Below are positions 1 through 8,225 of a DNA stretch of 64,000 bases, in pieces. Origin of the DNA: Catellatospora methionotrophica. Lineage in GTDB: Bacteria > Actinomycetota > Actinomycetes > Mycobacteriales > Micromonosporaceae. The stretch is from NCBI RefSeq assembly GCF_011297335.1, contig NZ_JAAOTJ010000005.1, positions 1 through 64,000 of the forward strand, in the 5' to 3' direction. A model generated the notes under the pieces. That model was not told the origin of the DNA, did not search any database, and saw only the letters and a list, made by a program, of their open reading frames with translations. Numbering within the stretch: position 1 is the stretch's first letter; each line of letters begins with the position of its first letter. The translations under genes were made by a program, and so were the position numbers.

Positions 1-40
1 CCCCGCCCTCGCCCCCGCCCGCCCCTGCCCCCACCCCTGC

Positions 41-103
41 CGCAACTCTTAAAGAGTCGCGCTCTCAGGGGGGTGCGGAGGCCGCAAGTCTTAAAGAGTT
101 GCG
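41..103. repeat. Inverted repeat, family 1 copy A
   Basis: The left arm (41-61) and right arm (83-103) are 21 nt each and near-complementary, with the same CGCAACTCTTAAAGA core as three other copies in this window. Each arm is itself almost palindromic. The right arm runs into the first codons of tilS. The inner core is not paired here, unlike in copy B. The gene to the left lies outside the window. Confidence 0.85.
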
Positions 104-1058
104 GCAGGAGGGAGGGCGGCCGGAAGTCGGCCGGGCGGGGGGCGAGTGGGGGCGGCGGTTGGTTTTGGTGGCTTGTTCGGGTGGGGTGGATTCGCTGGCG
201 CTGGCGGCGGGGGCTGCTTTCGTGGCGCGGCGGGAGGGGTGGCGGGCCGGGTTGGTGACCGTCGACCATCAGTTGCAGGAGGGGTCGGCGGGACGGGCTG
301 AGCAGGTCGCGCGGTGGGCTCGGGAGCAGGGGTTCGAGCCGGTCGAGGTCGCGACGGTCGAGGTCGGCGGGCGGGGCGGGCCGGAGGCGGCGGCGCGGGA
401 GGCGCGGTACGCGGCGCTGGCCGAAGCGGCCCGGCGGCTCGGTGCGGCGACGGTCCTGCTCGGACACACCCGCGACGATCAGGCCGAGACGGTGCTGCTG
501 GCGCTGGCACGCGGGGCCGGACCGCGCGGGCTGGCCGGGATGCCCGCGCATCGGGAACACGGCGGAGCCAGGTTCAGCAGGCCACTGCTGGACGTGCCGC
601 GTTCGGCCTGCCGGGCCGCCTGCGCGGCGCAGAACCTGGTGCCGTGGGAGGACCCGCACAACACCGATCCTTCGTACGCCCGGTCGCGGGTGCGGGCCGA
701 CGCGCTCCCCGCGCTGGTCGCCGCGCTCGGCGAGGGGGTGGTGGCCAATCTGGCCCGGTCCGCGGCCCTGCTCGGCGCGGACGCCGACCTGCTCGACGAG
801 CTGGCCGGGGATGCGCTGCGCCGCTGCCGTACGCCCGCCGGGTTGTCCGTCGCGGAGCTGGGCGGGCTGCCGACGGCGCTGCGTACCCGCGTGCTGCACG
901 CGTGGGCCGCGGAGCTGGGCGCGCCCCGCGCGGCGCTGACCCACCGCCACGTCGCGGCCCTGGACGCCCTGGTCACGACCTGGCACGGGCAGGGCCCGAC
1001 GCTGCTGCCGGGCGGGAAGGCAGTCAGCCGCCGGTCAGGTGAGCTGACCGGCGGCTGA
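99..1058 (+). CDS. tilS: tRNA(Ile)-lysidine synthase TilS
   Basis: Adds lysine to C34 of tRNA-Ile(CAU) in an ATP-dependent reaction, which lets that tRNA read AUA. The PP-loop ATPase motif SGGVDS is at residues 27-32, followed by GHTRDDQAETVLL near residue 125, both typical of the family. The C-terminal part is short, as in many actinobacterial TilS proteins. The only plausible start is TTG at 99, which lies inside the right arm of an inverted repeat. The helix that usually precedes the PP-loop strand is not recognisable, so the N-terminus may have been altered by the repeat, or the start may be non-canonical. The stop codon sits in a hairpin shared with the convergent dacB. The family assignment is firm; the start is not. 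Confidence 0.9.
   Translation: MRQEGGRPEVGRAGGEWGRRLVLVACSGGVDSLALAAGAAFVARREGWRAGLVTVDHQLQEGSAGRAEQVARWAREQGFEPVEVATVEVGGRGGPEAAAREARYAALAEAARRLGAATVLLGHTRDDQAETVLLALARGAGPRGLAGMPAHREHGGARFSRPLLDVPRSACRAACAAQNLVPWEDPHNTDPSYARSRVRADALPALVAALGEGVVANLARSAALLGADADLLDELAGDALRRCRTPAGLSVAELGGLPTALRTRVLHAWAAELGAPRAALTHRHVAALDALVTTWHGQGPTLLPGGKAVSRRSGELTGG
1025..1057. terminator. Bidirectional hairpin, tilS/dacB
   Basis: Perfect 14-bp arms (1025-1038 and 1044-1057) with a 5-nt loop, overlapping the end of tilS and 6 nt from the end of dacB. There is no T-run, as is common in GC-rich actinomycetes. Confidence 0.65.
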
Positions 1059-1063
1059 GGAGT

Positions 1064-3313
1064 TCAGCGGCAGCCGCAGACGGCGACCGCCGCCGCTATC
1101 CTGTCGAGCGCGTTCTGGGCGGTGTCCCGGTCGACCGGTACACCGTCGGCGAGCACCGCGAAGGCCAGCAGGCGCCCGTCGGCGGTCTGCACGACACCGC
1201 CGAGCGCATTGACGCCGTTGAGGGTGCCGCTCTTCGCCCGTACCACGCCGAATGCCGCCTTAGACTTGGCGAACCGCGCCTGCATCGTGCCCGACCAGCC
1301 GGCCACCGGCAGGCCGTTGAAGAAGTCGGAAAGGTGCGAGTCGGTGCCGCCTGCCGCCTTGACCAGCAGTCCGGTCAGCACCTTCGGCGAGATCTTGTTC
1401 TTGGGCGACATGCCGGAGCCGTCCAGCAGGTCGCTCTGCGTCGCGTCCAGCCCGAGTTCGGTCACCACCTGCTCCAGCGCGGCGATGGCCCCGGCGAACG
1501 AGGCGGGCTGGCCCTTGGCCAGCGCGACCTGGCGCGCCAGCGCCTCGGCCAGCGTGTTGTCGCTCTCGGTCAGCATCTGCTCGACCTGGCGCAGCAGCGG
1601 CGCCGAATGCACCACACCGAGTTCCGTACCCGGTGCCGGAGGTCCGGCCGCGGCAGCGCTGCCCTGTGGCGACGGACCCGCCGAGCCGGTGGCTGCCGCC
1701 ACGGGGGCCTTGCCCTTGGCGCTGGTGGTCTGCCCGAGCAGCTTCGCGAACGCGTCACCGGCGGCACGTTCGGGATCGCCGTACCACGTGAACGGCATCA
1801 CCTGCTGCTTGAGGTTGGACCGCGTACCGTTGATCATCAATGCGGTGATCCGGGAGACGGTGCCCTCGCTCAGGGTGTCCGACGGCCAGTCGGGCGACGT
1901 GACAGGCCCGGCGTACAGGCTCCCGTCGGTGATCACCTTGGTGATCGGGGTGCTGCCCATCGCCTTCTTGACCTGTGCCGCGAGATCGTCGAGCTGGGCC
2001 GCACCCTCGTAGAACTTCTTCGAGGTCACACCGAGGGTGGCGTCACCCGCGCCGATCAGTACCACCTCGCCCGGGTTCGGCCCGGCCACCACCCGCGTGG
2101 CGATCCGGTAGTCGGGACCCCGCGTGACGAGGACGGCCGCCGCCGTCACCAGCTTGGTGTTCGACGCCGGGGTGATCATTTCGGTGGGCGCGCGTTCGTA
2201 GAGGACCTCGCCCGTGGTGACGTCGACCACCGAGGCGCTGACGCTGCTGCCCAGCGGCGAACCGATCACCAGCGGGTCGAGGATCTTCTTCAGCTGGGCG
2301 GCGTCGGGGATCGGGGCGTCGGTCAGGGCCGCCAGCACCGGCGCGGCGGCCGGTTCGGCGGGCGGTGCCGCGCTGGGCGACTGCCAGTCGGGGGTATCCA
2401 GCAGGTTCGACATCAGGTCGGGCTTGAACACGGCGACCCCGGCGAGTCCCGCACCGAGCGCGACTACCAGCGTGAGCGCGGTGACGAGCACGCCCTTGCG
2501 GCGCTTCTTCGGCTTGCCTGCCTTAGGGGCGACGGACTCGGGCTCGGCGGGGCGGCCGTACTCACCGGGCCGGGTCGCCGGGTTCGGACCGCCCGACGGC
2601 ATCGCCGCGCCCTGCGGCCCTTGGGCGAAGCCATGACCTGCGGGACCCTGGCCGCGTGGTGCCTGCGGGGAGCCGTACTGGCCCTGCGGTGCGTGGGCCG
2701 ATCCGTAGCCGGGCTGTCCTTGGGGAACCTGGGCCGAGCCGTAGCCCGGCTGGCCCTGCGAAGCCTGGGCCGAGCCGTAACCGGGCTGTCCCTGTGGGAC
2801 CTGGGCAGCACCGTAACCCGGTGAGACCGGGCCTTGCGGGACGCGGCCTGATCCGTGACCCGGCGAGACCGGGCTTTGGGGAACCTGGGCGGAGCCGCGG
2901 CCTGGGGACACCTGGGCCTGCGGGACCTGGGCGGAGCCGCGGCCGGGTGCGGCCGGGGTGGAGCCGTAGGAATCGGGCTGGCCGGGCTGGGGCTGGCCGT
3001 GAGCGGCAGCACCCTGCGGGTTGCCGTACGCCTGTTGATTGCCGTACGGGGCGGCCTGTGGACGACTGTCGTAAGTCTGTCGATCCTGGGGAGTGCTGTG
3101 CACATCCTGTGGATAACCACCCGGTCGGGGGCTTGCGCTCTGTGGATAAGCCGGTGGATACCCGCTGCTTTGCTGGTCCGAAGCCTGTGGATAACCGCTG
3201 CGGGCCTGCCAAGCCCACTCCTGCCCGTTCCACACCCACTCGCCCGGCGGGCCGGACGGCGAACCCGCGGCATCTCCGGGTTCGGCCCCGTAGTGTGAAC
3301 CTTGCCTCCCCAA
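1064..3313 (-). CDS. dacB: D-alanyl-D-alanine carboxypeptidase / PBP4 (DacB) with repetitive N-terminal tail
   Basis: A class C low-molecular-weight penicillin-binding protein that trims or cuts peptidoglycan peptides outside the membrane. The active-site motifs are present: SNTK (SxxK) in the context TPASNTKL, SDN in TESDNTLAEAL, and KSGT in AKSGTLNG near the C-terminus. Ahead of the enzyme is a predicted cytoplasmic tail of about 265 residues, rich in Pro, Gln, Gly and Tyr, with imperfect repeats of the type PQGQPGYGSAQ. A basic stretch (KPKKRRK) and one TM helix near residues 272-292 follow. The extreme N-terminus has a WVWNGQEW motif reminiscent of DUF2510-type segments. The start is TTG at 3313, with GGAGGAGGG at 3319-3327 ahead of it. 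It is divergent from ppa and convergent with tilS. Confidence 0.9.
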   Translation of the reverse strand: MGRQGSHYGAEPGDAAGSPSGPPGEWVWNGQEWAWQARSGYPQASDQQSSGYPPAYPQSASPRPGGYPQDVHSTPQDRQTYDSRPQAAPYGNQQAYGNPQGAAAHGQPQPGQPDSYGSTPAAPGRGSAQVPQAQVSPGRGSAQVPQSPVSPGHGSGRVPQGPVSPGYGAAQVPQGQPGYGSAQASQGQPGYGSAQVPQGQPGYGSAHAPQGQYGSPQAPRGQGPAGHGFAQGPQGAAMPSGGPNPATRPGEYGRPAEPESVAPKAGKPKKRRKGVLVTALTLVVALGAGLAGVAVFKPDLMSNLLDTPDWQSPSAAPPAEPAAAPVLAALTDAPIPDAAQLKKILDPLVIGSPLGSSVSASVVDVTTGEVLYERAPTEMITPASNTKLVTAAAVLVTRGPDYRIATRVVAGPNPGEVVLIGAGDATLGVTSKKFYEGAAQLDDLAAQVKKAMGSTPITKVITDGSLYAGPVTSPDWPSDTLSEGTVSRITALMINGTRSNLKQQVMPFTWYGDPERAAGDAFAKLLGQTTSAKGKAPVAAATGSAGPSPQGSAAAAGPPAPGTELGVVHSAPLLRQVEQMLTESDNTLAEALARQVALAKGQPASFAGAIAALEQVVTELGLDATQSDLLDGSGMSPKNKISPKVLTGLLVKAAGGTDSHLSDFFNGLPVAGWSGTMQARFAKSKAAFGVVRAKSGTLNGVNALGGVVQTADGRLLAFAVLADGVPVDRDTAQNALDRIAAAVAVCGCR

Positions 3314-3357
3314 AGCGGCCCTCCTCCGATGCCCGAAACCAGCCAGGCGAGACTAGC

Positions 3358-3380
3358 TAAAATTCGCCAACGTCGGCGAA
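3358..3380 (+). promoter_or_regulatory. Putative ppa promoter with overlapping palindrome
   Basis: A TAAAAT hexamer (3358-3363) fits a -10 element. It is followed at once by the palindrome TTCGCC-n6-GGCGAA (3363-3380), which would cover the transcription start and could be an operator or a 5' hairpin. No convincing -35 is visible. This is inference from pattern only. Confidence 0.35.
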
Positions 3381-3404
3381 CTAACAGGCCAATGGGAGTG
3401 TGAA

Positions 3405-3896
3405 ATGGATTTCGACGTCACGGTTGAGATCCCTAAGGGGCAGCGCAACAAGTACGAGGTCGACCACAAGACCGGGCGGATCCGGCTGGATCGCACCCTT
3501 TTCACCTCCACCCAGTACCCCGCCGACTATGGGTTCATCGAGAACACCCTCGGCGAGGACGGCGACCCGCTCGACGCATTGGTGCTGGTCCAGGAGCCGA
3601 CGTTCCCGGGCTGTCTGATCAAGTGCCGCGCGATCGGCATGTTCCGCATGCGTGACGAGAAGGGCGGCGACGACAAGGTCCTCTGCGTGCCGGCCGACGA
3701 CCCGCGCCTGGAGCACCTGCGTGACATCCATCACGTGGCCGAGTTCGACCGCCTGGAGATTCAGCACTTCTTCGAGGTCTACAAGGACCTGGAGCCCGGC
3801 AAGAGCGTCGAGGGCGCGACCTGGGTCGGCCGCACCGAGGCCGAAGCCGAGATCGTGCGCTCCTACGCGCGTGCCAAGGAGGACGGCGGCCACTGA
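3405..3896 (+). CDS. ppa: Inorganic pyrophosphatase
   Basis: Family I soluble pyrophosphatase that hydrolyses PPi to phosphate and so pulls biosynthetic reactions forward in the cytoplasm. The 163-aa length matches bacterial family members. The signature [11 protein letters not shown] carries the metal-binding aspartates, and the ADYGF motif and the late acidic segment are also present. The ATG at 3405 follows GGGAGTG at ribosome-binding distance. The gene stands alone, divergent from dacB and convergent with eccC. A perfect 31-bp inverted repeat starts 15 nt after its stop. Confidence 0.97.
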   Translation: MDFDVTVEIPKGQRNKYEVDHKTGRIRLDRTLFTSTQYPADYGFIENTLGEDGDPLDALVLVQEPTFPGCLIKCRAIGMFRMRDEKGGDDKVLCVPADDPRLEHLRDIHHVAEFDRLEIQHFFEVYKDLEPGKSVEGATWVGRTEAEAEIVRSYARAKEDGGH

Positions 3897-3911
3897 GGCC
3901 GACCACACGTT

Positions 3912-3974
3912 CGCAACTCTTAAAGACTCGCGGCCTCAGGACTGTCCTGAGGCCGCGAGTCTTTAAGAGTTGCG
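3912..3974. repeat. Inverted repeat, family 1 copy B (perfect 31-bp arms)
   Basis: Arms 3912-3942 and 3944-3974 are perfectly complementary around a single central base. The outer 14 nt of each arm match the other family members; the inner part (GCCTCAGGAC) is private to this copy. It lies between convergent ppa and eccC, so it could end transcription from both sides. Confidence 0.95.
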
Positions 3975-3983
3975 GCAGGGGGC

Positions 3984-4050
3984 GGCCGGAGGCCGCCGGG
4001 CGGGGGCGGCGGGGGCCGGAGGCCGCCGGGCGGCGAGGCCTGGAGGCCGC
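3984..4050. repeat. Short tandem repeat
   Basis: The 20-nt unit GGCCGGAGGCCGCCGGGCGG occurs at 3984-4003 and 4014-4033, with a degenerate third unit after it, in the spacer between inverted-repeat copy B and the end of eccC. No function is apparent. Confidence 0.7.
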
Positions 4051-4097
4051 CGAGACCCCGCGGGTGGGCGGTCTGGCGGGTGGGCTGGTTCAGGCGG

Positions 4098-7000
4098 TTA
4101 GAAGGCGGGGAGTTCGGCGAGTTGGACCAGGCGGGAGCCGCGGCGGGTGATGAGGCGGCCACGGCCGGGGGGCATGCGGTCGTACTTCATGCGGCTGCCG
4201 AACGGTGCGGTGACGATGTTCTCGGCGGAGAGCATGAGGTACGGCGCGTTGGCGGCGGCCAGGCGTGACAGCGCCGTGTCGTAGCTGGACCGGTTGCCGC
4301 CCCAGTTGGCGCCCGCGGCCGCGATCAGGTGCAGGCCGACGTCGCGGGCCTGGAACAGGAAGTCGGCCAGCGGCTCGATCGGGTGGCTGCCGCCGGAGAC
4401 GACCACGTCGTAGTCGTCGACGATGAGGAAGAACTCGCCGCGCCCGGCCAGCCACGGCCGCAGCGGCATGTCCTGCGGGCGGGTGCCGTCGGGCGGCCGC
4501 CGCTCCTCCATCCGGACCCGGATCGCCTCGACGTAGTCGCGGATCTGGGACAGGTTGCTGATGTAGGCGAGCTGGTGTTCGGTGGTCACCGCGCCGAGCA
4601 GGCTGCGCCGCGGGTCGATGATGATCATCTTGGCCTGGTCGGGCGTGTACCGCTGGGTGATCGTCCGGGCGATCTGGCGCAGCAGCGTCGACTTGCCGCT
4701 CTCGCTCTCGCCGAACGCCGTGAGGTGCACGTCGGCGTAGAAGTCGACGGTCGCCGGGGTGAGATCGTCGGCGAGGCCGATCGGCAGCGTCCACTCGCCG
4801 CCGGTCTCCAGCGGCATCCGCTCGTACGCGTACACGCTGGGCAGCATGCGCACCCGGGGCGCGGGCATGCCGTCCCAGTGCTTGGCGATGTGCTGGATCA
4901 GTTCGTCGCGGTTGCCGACGGCGTCGACGTCGGGCCGCAGCGCGAGCGAGAACAGGCCGTCGGGGGTGAGGCCGAAGCCGGGGCGCGACGGCACCTGGGG
5001 CGCGATCTTGCGTACCCGGCAGATGGTGTCGCTCGGGTCGCCCAGCCGCAGCTCGATCTTGCTGCCGAACTGGTCCTGGATGTTGGCCCGGAAGTCGCGC
5101 CAGCGCAGCGAGGTCGCCACGACGTGCACGCCGTACGCCAGACCGCGGGTCGCGAAGTCCGTGATGACCGGGTCCAGGTCCTCGTAGCTCTCCTTCAGCG
5201 TGCTCCAGCCGTCCACGACCAGGAACACGTCGCCGTACGGGTCGTCGGTGAACCGTCCCGCCGCGCGCAGCCGCCGGTAGGCGGCCATCGACTCGATGCC
5301 CTGCTCGGCGAAGCGGGTCTCGCGCATGTTGAGCAGCTGCGCGACCTCGCTGACGGTGCGCCGGACCATCAGCGCGTCCTGGCGTCCGGCGACGCCGCCG
5401 ACGTGCGGCAGTTCGCGCAGCGCGCCGAGCGAGCCGCCACCGAAGTCCAGGCAGTAGACCTGGGCCTCCTGCGGCGTATGGGTCAGCGCCAGGCCGGTGA
5501 TCAGCGTGCGCAGCAGCGTCGACTTGCCGCTCTGGCCGCCGCCCGCGATCGCCACGTGCCCGGCCGCGCCGTCGCCCAGCCGCAGCCATTGCAGGTCGCG
5601 CAGCTGCTGGGCGGGCTTGTCGACGATGGCGACCGGCACCCGCAGCGCGCCGCGCAGATCCGGGTTGGCGACCGTCAGGCCCCGGCCCTCGACGAGGCCG
5701 AGCTGCCCGAAGGCGAGGTCGAGCGGGTCGGAGACGTCCAGCGGCGGCAGCCACACCTGGTGCGCGGGCGGGCCCTGGCCGACCATGCGCTCGATCATGA
5801 CGTCCATCAGGCTCTCGCCCGGGCGGACATCCCAGTTGACCTCGGGTTCGGCGTTCGCCGGGCGCTGCGGCACCGGCACGAAGTGGTTGCTGAAGTCGTA
5901 GACCAGGTCGCGGCCGTCGACGCGGCGCGCGGCGGTCTCCCCGGCCTTCTTGAACGAGCCGGACACGTACGCGCCCTTGAAGCGCTGCAGGGGCTCCGAG
6001 CCGAACTTCAGGTAGCCGTGGCCGGGGGCCTTGGGCAGGTCGTAGGCGTCGCCGACGCCCAGCACGGCCCGCGACTCCATCGCGGAGAAGGTGCGCAGGC
6101 CGATGCGGTACGACAGGTGGGTGTCCAGACCGCGCAGGCGGCCCTCCTCCAGGCGCTGGCTGGCCAGCAGCAGGTGGATGCCGATGGACCGGCCGACCCG
6201 GCCGATCTGGACGAAGATGTCGATGAAGTCGGGGTTGGCGGTCAGCAGCTCGGAGAACTCGTCGCAGACGATGAACAGCGAGGCCAGCGGGGCCAGCGCC
6301 GCGCCGCCCGTACGCGCCTTCTCGTAGTCCTTGAGGTTGGCGAAGTTGCCCGCGGCCCGTAGCAGCTCCTGGCGGCGCAGCACCTCACCGGTGATCGCGT
6401 CGCCCATGCGGTTGACCAGGTGGCTCTCGCCCTCCAGGTTGGTGATGACCGCGGAGGTGTGCGGCAGCCGGTCCAGCGAGGCGAACGTCGCGCCGCCCTT
6501 GAAGTCGACCAGCACGAAGTTGAGCTGCTCGGACGAGTGCGTCGCGGCCAGGCCGAGCACCAGCGTGCGCAGCAGCTCCGACTTGCCGGAGCCGGTCGCG
6601 CCGACGAGTAGGCCGTGCGGTCCCATACCGTCCTGCGCCGACTCCTTGATGTCGAGTTCGACCGGCGAGCCGTCCGGACCGACGCCGAGCGGGACCCGCA
6701 GCATGTTGCGGCTCGCGCGCGGCGACCAGCCGTACGCCACGTCGAAGCGCTCCGGGTCGGGGATGCCGAGCAGGTCGGCCAGGCCCTTCTCCGACGTCAT
6801 CGCGTTGCTGCTGGTGATGGTCGTGGCGGACAGCCGCAGCGGGGCCAGGCGGCGGGCCAGCGCCTCGGCCTCGATCACGCTGAGCCGGTCGGCGACACCC
6901 ACCTCGGCGACCGACGCCGAGGTGACGGTGTGCAGGGCCCGCTCGCGGCCGCGCACCTCCAGGGTCAGCATGCCGCGTTCCAGCAGGCGGGGCGGCGGGG

Positions 7001-8105
7001 AGTCCAGGTCGAGGATGGTCATGCCGGACAGGCCCTCGGGCAGGGCGAGCTGCCCCGACCCGGCCATGTCCGCGCCGTCGAGCACGACGACGACGTGCGG
7101 CGCGCCCTCACCGCCGCCGAAGCGCGGGCGGCCCGCGAGCACCTCGGCGAGCAGGCCCTCCATCTCCTGGGCGGAGGTGGCGAACAGCCGGGCCGGGCCG
7201 AGCGCGTCGACCTTGCTCGGGTGCTGGTGGTGCGGCAGCCACTTGGCCCAGTCCCACGCCTCGCGGCGGTAGGACGAGCCGCAGATCGCGATGATCAGGT
7301 CGTCGGGCGCGTGGAACACGGCGAGCTGCGCGAGCATCGCGCGGGCCAGGCCGTGCACGTCGCCGCCGTCGCGGTGGTCGGCGGCGGAGCCCGCCGTGGC
7401 CGTGTTGCTGCTGTACATGCCGTCGTTGCGCGGCGCGGCGGTGTCCCCGCGCAGGAACACCCGGCCGAAGCCGCGCACGGACAGCGCCACCGGCAGATCG
7501 GGGACCACGGAGTACGCGTCGAGGAAGCGCCGCAGCGCCCCCGCCGTCATCGGCTCCAGCTCCTCCAGCGGGCGCGTCTCGGGCGGCAGCAGGGGGGTGG
7601 CCAGCGACTGCGGGCCGATGCCCACGCGCACGATGCCGAAGTCGGGGTCGTGCGGGCGGCGCTCCCAGAGCCGGAAGCTGTCCACCGTGGACCACAGGCG
7701 CTGCGGGTCGGGGTGGCGGTAGTACAGGCCGGTACGCTGCTGCTGGACGGTCTGGCGGGCGCGGCGGCGCAGCCCGGCCAGGTGGCGCAGGTATTCGCGG
7801 CGGGCGGCCATCATCTCGGCCTTCTTGGGCTGACCGGCCCCGTTCATCAGGCTCGCCGCGATCATGCCGAGGCTGGAGACGCCCATCATGCCGCCGGCCA
7901 CATAGGACATCTTGTCGCCGTTGCCGCGGCCGACCATCATCGCCATGCCCAGGCCGCTGCCCAGCATCGGCAGGATCATCATGGCCTGCTGCCAGCGGCC
8001 ACCCGCGGCCTGCGGAATCTCCGGTGGAGCGTCGATGACGAGCTCTCCGGCCGGGATCTCCGGCGCGGGCCGCCGGGGCGCCCGCTTGACGATCACCGTA
8101 CCCAT
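4098..8105 (-). CDS. eccC: Type VII secretion FtsK/SpoIIIE ATPase EccC
   Basis: The motor ATPase of an ESX/type VII secretion system, membrane-anchored, which recognises and drives WXG100-type substrates. It is a single 1335-aa polypeptide, equivalent to fused EccCa and EccCb. Two hydrophobic segments lie in about residues 40-85. Three FtsK-like ATPase domains follow, with P-loops GATGSGKS (about 501), GGGQSGKS (about 853) and GESESGKS (about 1131). The ATG at 8105 (MGTVIVKR) follows GGGAGGG. The open frame continues upstream through antisense DNA of eccD and mycP, but that extension is not coding. It is divergent from eccD with a 120-nt shared promoter region. No eccB, eccE or WXG100 genes are in the window. 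Confidence 0.95.
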   Translation of the reverse strand: MGTVIVKRAPRRPAPEIPAGELVIDAPPEIPQAAGGRWQQAMMILPMLGSGLGMAMMVGRGNGDKMSYVAGGMMGVSSLGMIAASLMNGAGQPKKAEMMAARREYLRHLAGLRRRARQTVQQQRTGLYYRHPDPQRLWSTVDSFRLWERRPHDPDFGIVRVGIGPQSLATPLLPPETRPLEELEPMTAGALRRFLDAYSVVPDLPVALSVRGFGRVFLRGDTAAPRNDGMYSSNTATAGSAADHRDGGDVHGLARAMLAQLAVFHAPDDLIIAICGSSYRREAWDWAKWLPHHQHPSKVDALGPARLFATSAQEMEGLLAEVLAGRPRFGGGEGAPHVVVVLDGADMAGSGQLALPEGLSGMTILDLDSPPPRLLERGMLTLEVRGRERALHTVTSASVAEVGVADRLSVIEAEALARRLAPLRLSATTITSSNAMTSEKGLADLLGIPDPERFDVAYGWSPRASRNMLRVPLGVGPDGSPVELDIKESAQDGMGPHGLLVGATGSGKSELLRTLVLGLAATHSSEQLNFVLVDFKGGATFASLDRLPHTSAVITNLEGESHLVNRMGDAITGEVLRRQELLRAAGNFANLKDYEKARTGGAALAPLASLFIVCDEFSELLTANPDFIDIFVQIGRVGRSIGIHLLLASQRLEEGRLRGLDTHLSYRIGLRTFSAMESRAVLGVGDAYDLPKAPGHGYLKFGSEPLQRFKGAYVSGSFKKAGETAARRVDGRDLVYDFSNHFVPVPQRPANAEPEVNWDVRPGESLMDVMIERMVGQGPPAHQVWLPPLDVSDPLDLAFGQLGLVEGRGLTVANPDLRGALRVPVAIVDKPAQQLRDLQWLRLGDGAAGHVAIAGGGQSGKSTLLRTLITGLALTHTPQEAQVYCLDFGGGSLGALRELPHVGGVAGRQDALMVRRTVSEVAQLLNMRETRFAEQGIESMAAYRRLRAAGRFTDDPYGDVFLVVDGWSTLKESYEDLDPVITDFATRGLAYGVHVVATSLRWRDFRANIQDQFGSKIELRLGDPSDTICRVRKIAPQVPSRPGFGLTPDGLFSLALRPDVDAVGNRDELIQHIAKHWDGMPAPRVRMLPSVYAYERMPLETGGEWTLPIGLADDLTPATVDFYADVHLTAFGESESGKSTLLRQIARTITQRYTPDQAKMIIIDPRRSLLGAVTTEHQLAYISNLSQIRDYVEAIRVRMEERRPPDGTRPQDMPLRPWLAGRGEFFLIVDDYDVVVSGGSHPIEPLADFLFQARDVGLHLIAAAGANWGGNRSSYDTALSRLAAANAPYLMLSAENIVTAPFGSRMKYDRMPPGRGRLITRRGSRLVQLAELPAF

Positions 8106-8225
8106 TGCGACGCCCTCCCCAAGACGGTCGGCCGCCCGCCATGCTAGGCCATGCCAGGTTTCCGCGCCCGTGCGCGGGAACGGCGCGGGATGACGCACCG
8201 TGGCGCGACGTGGTAGACGTACCGG

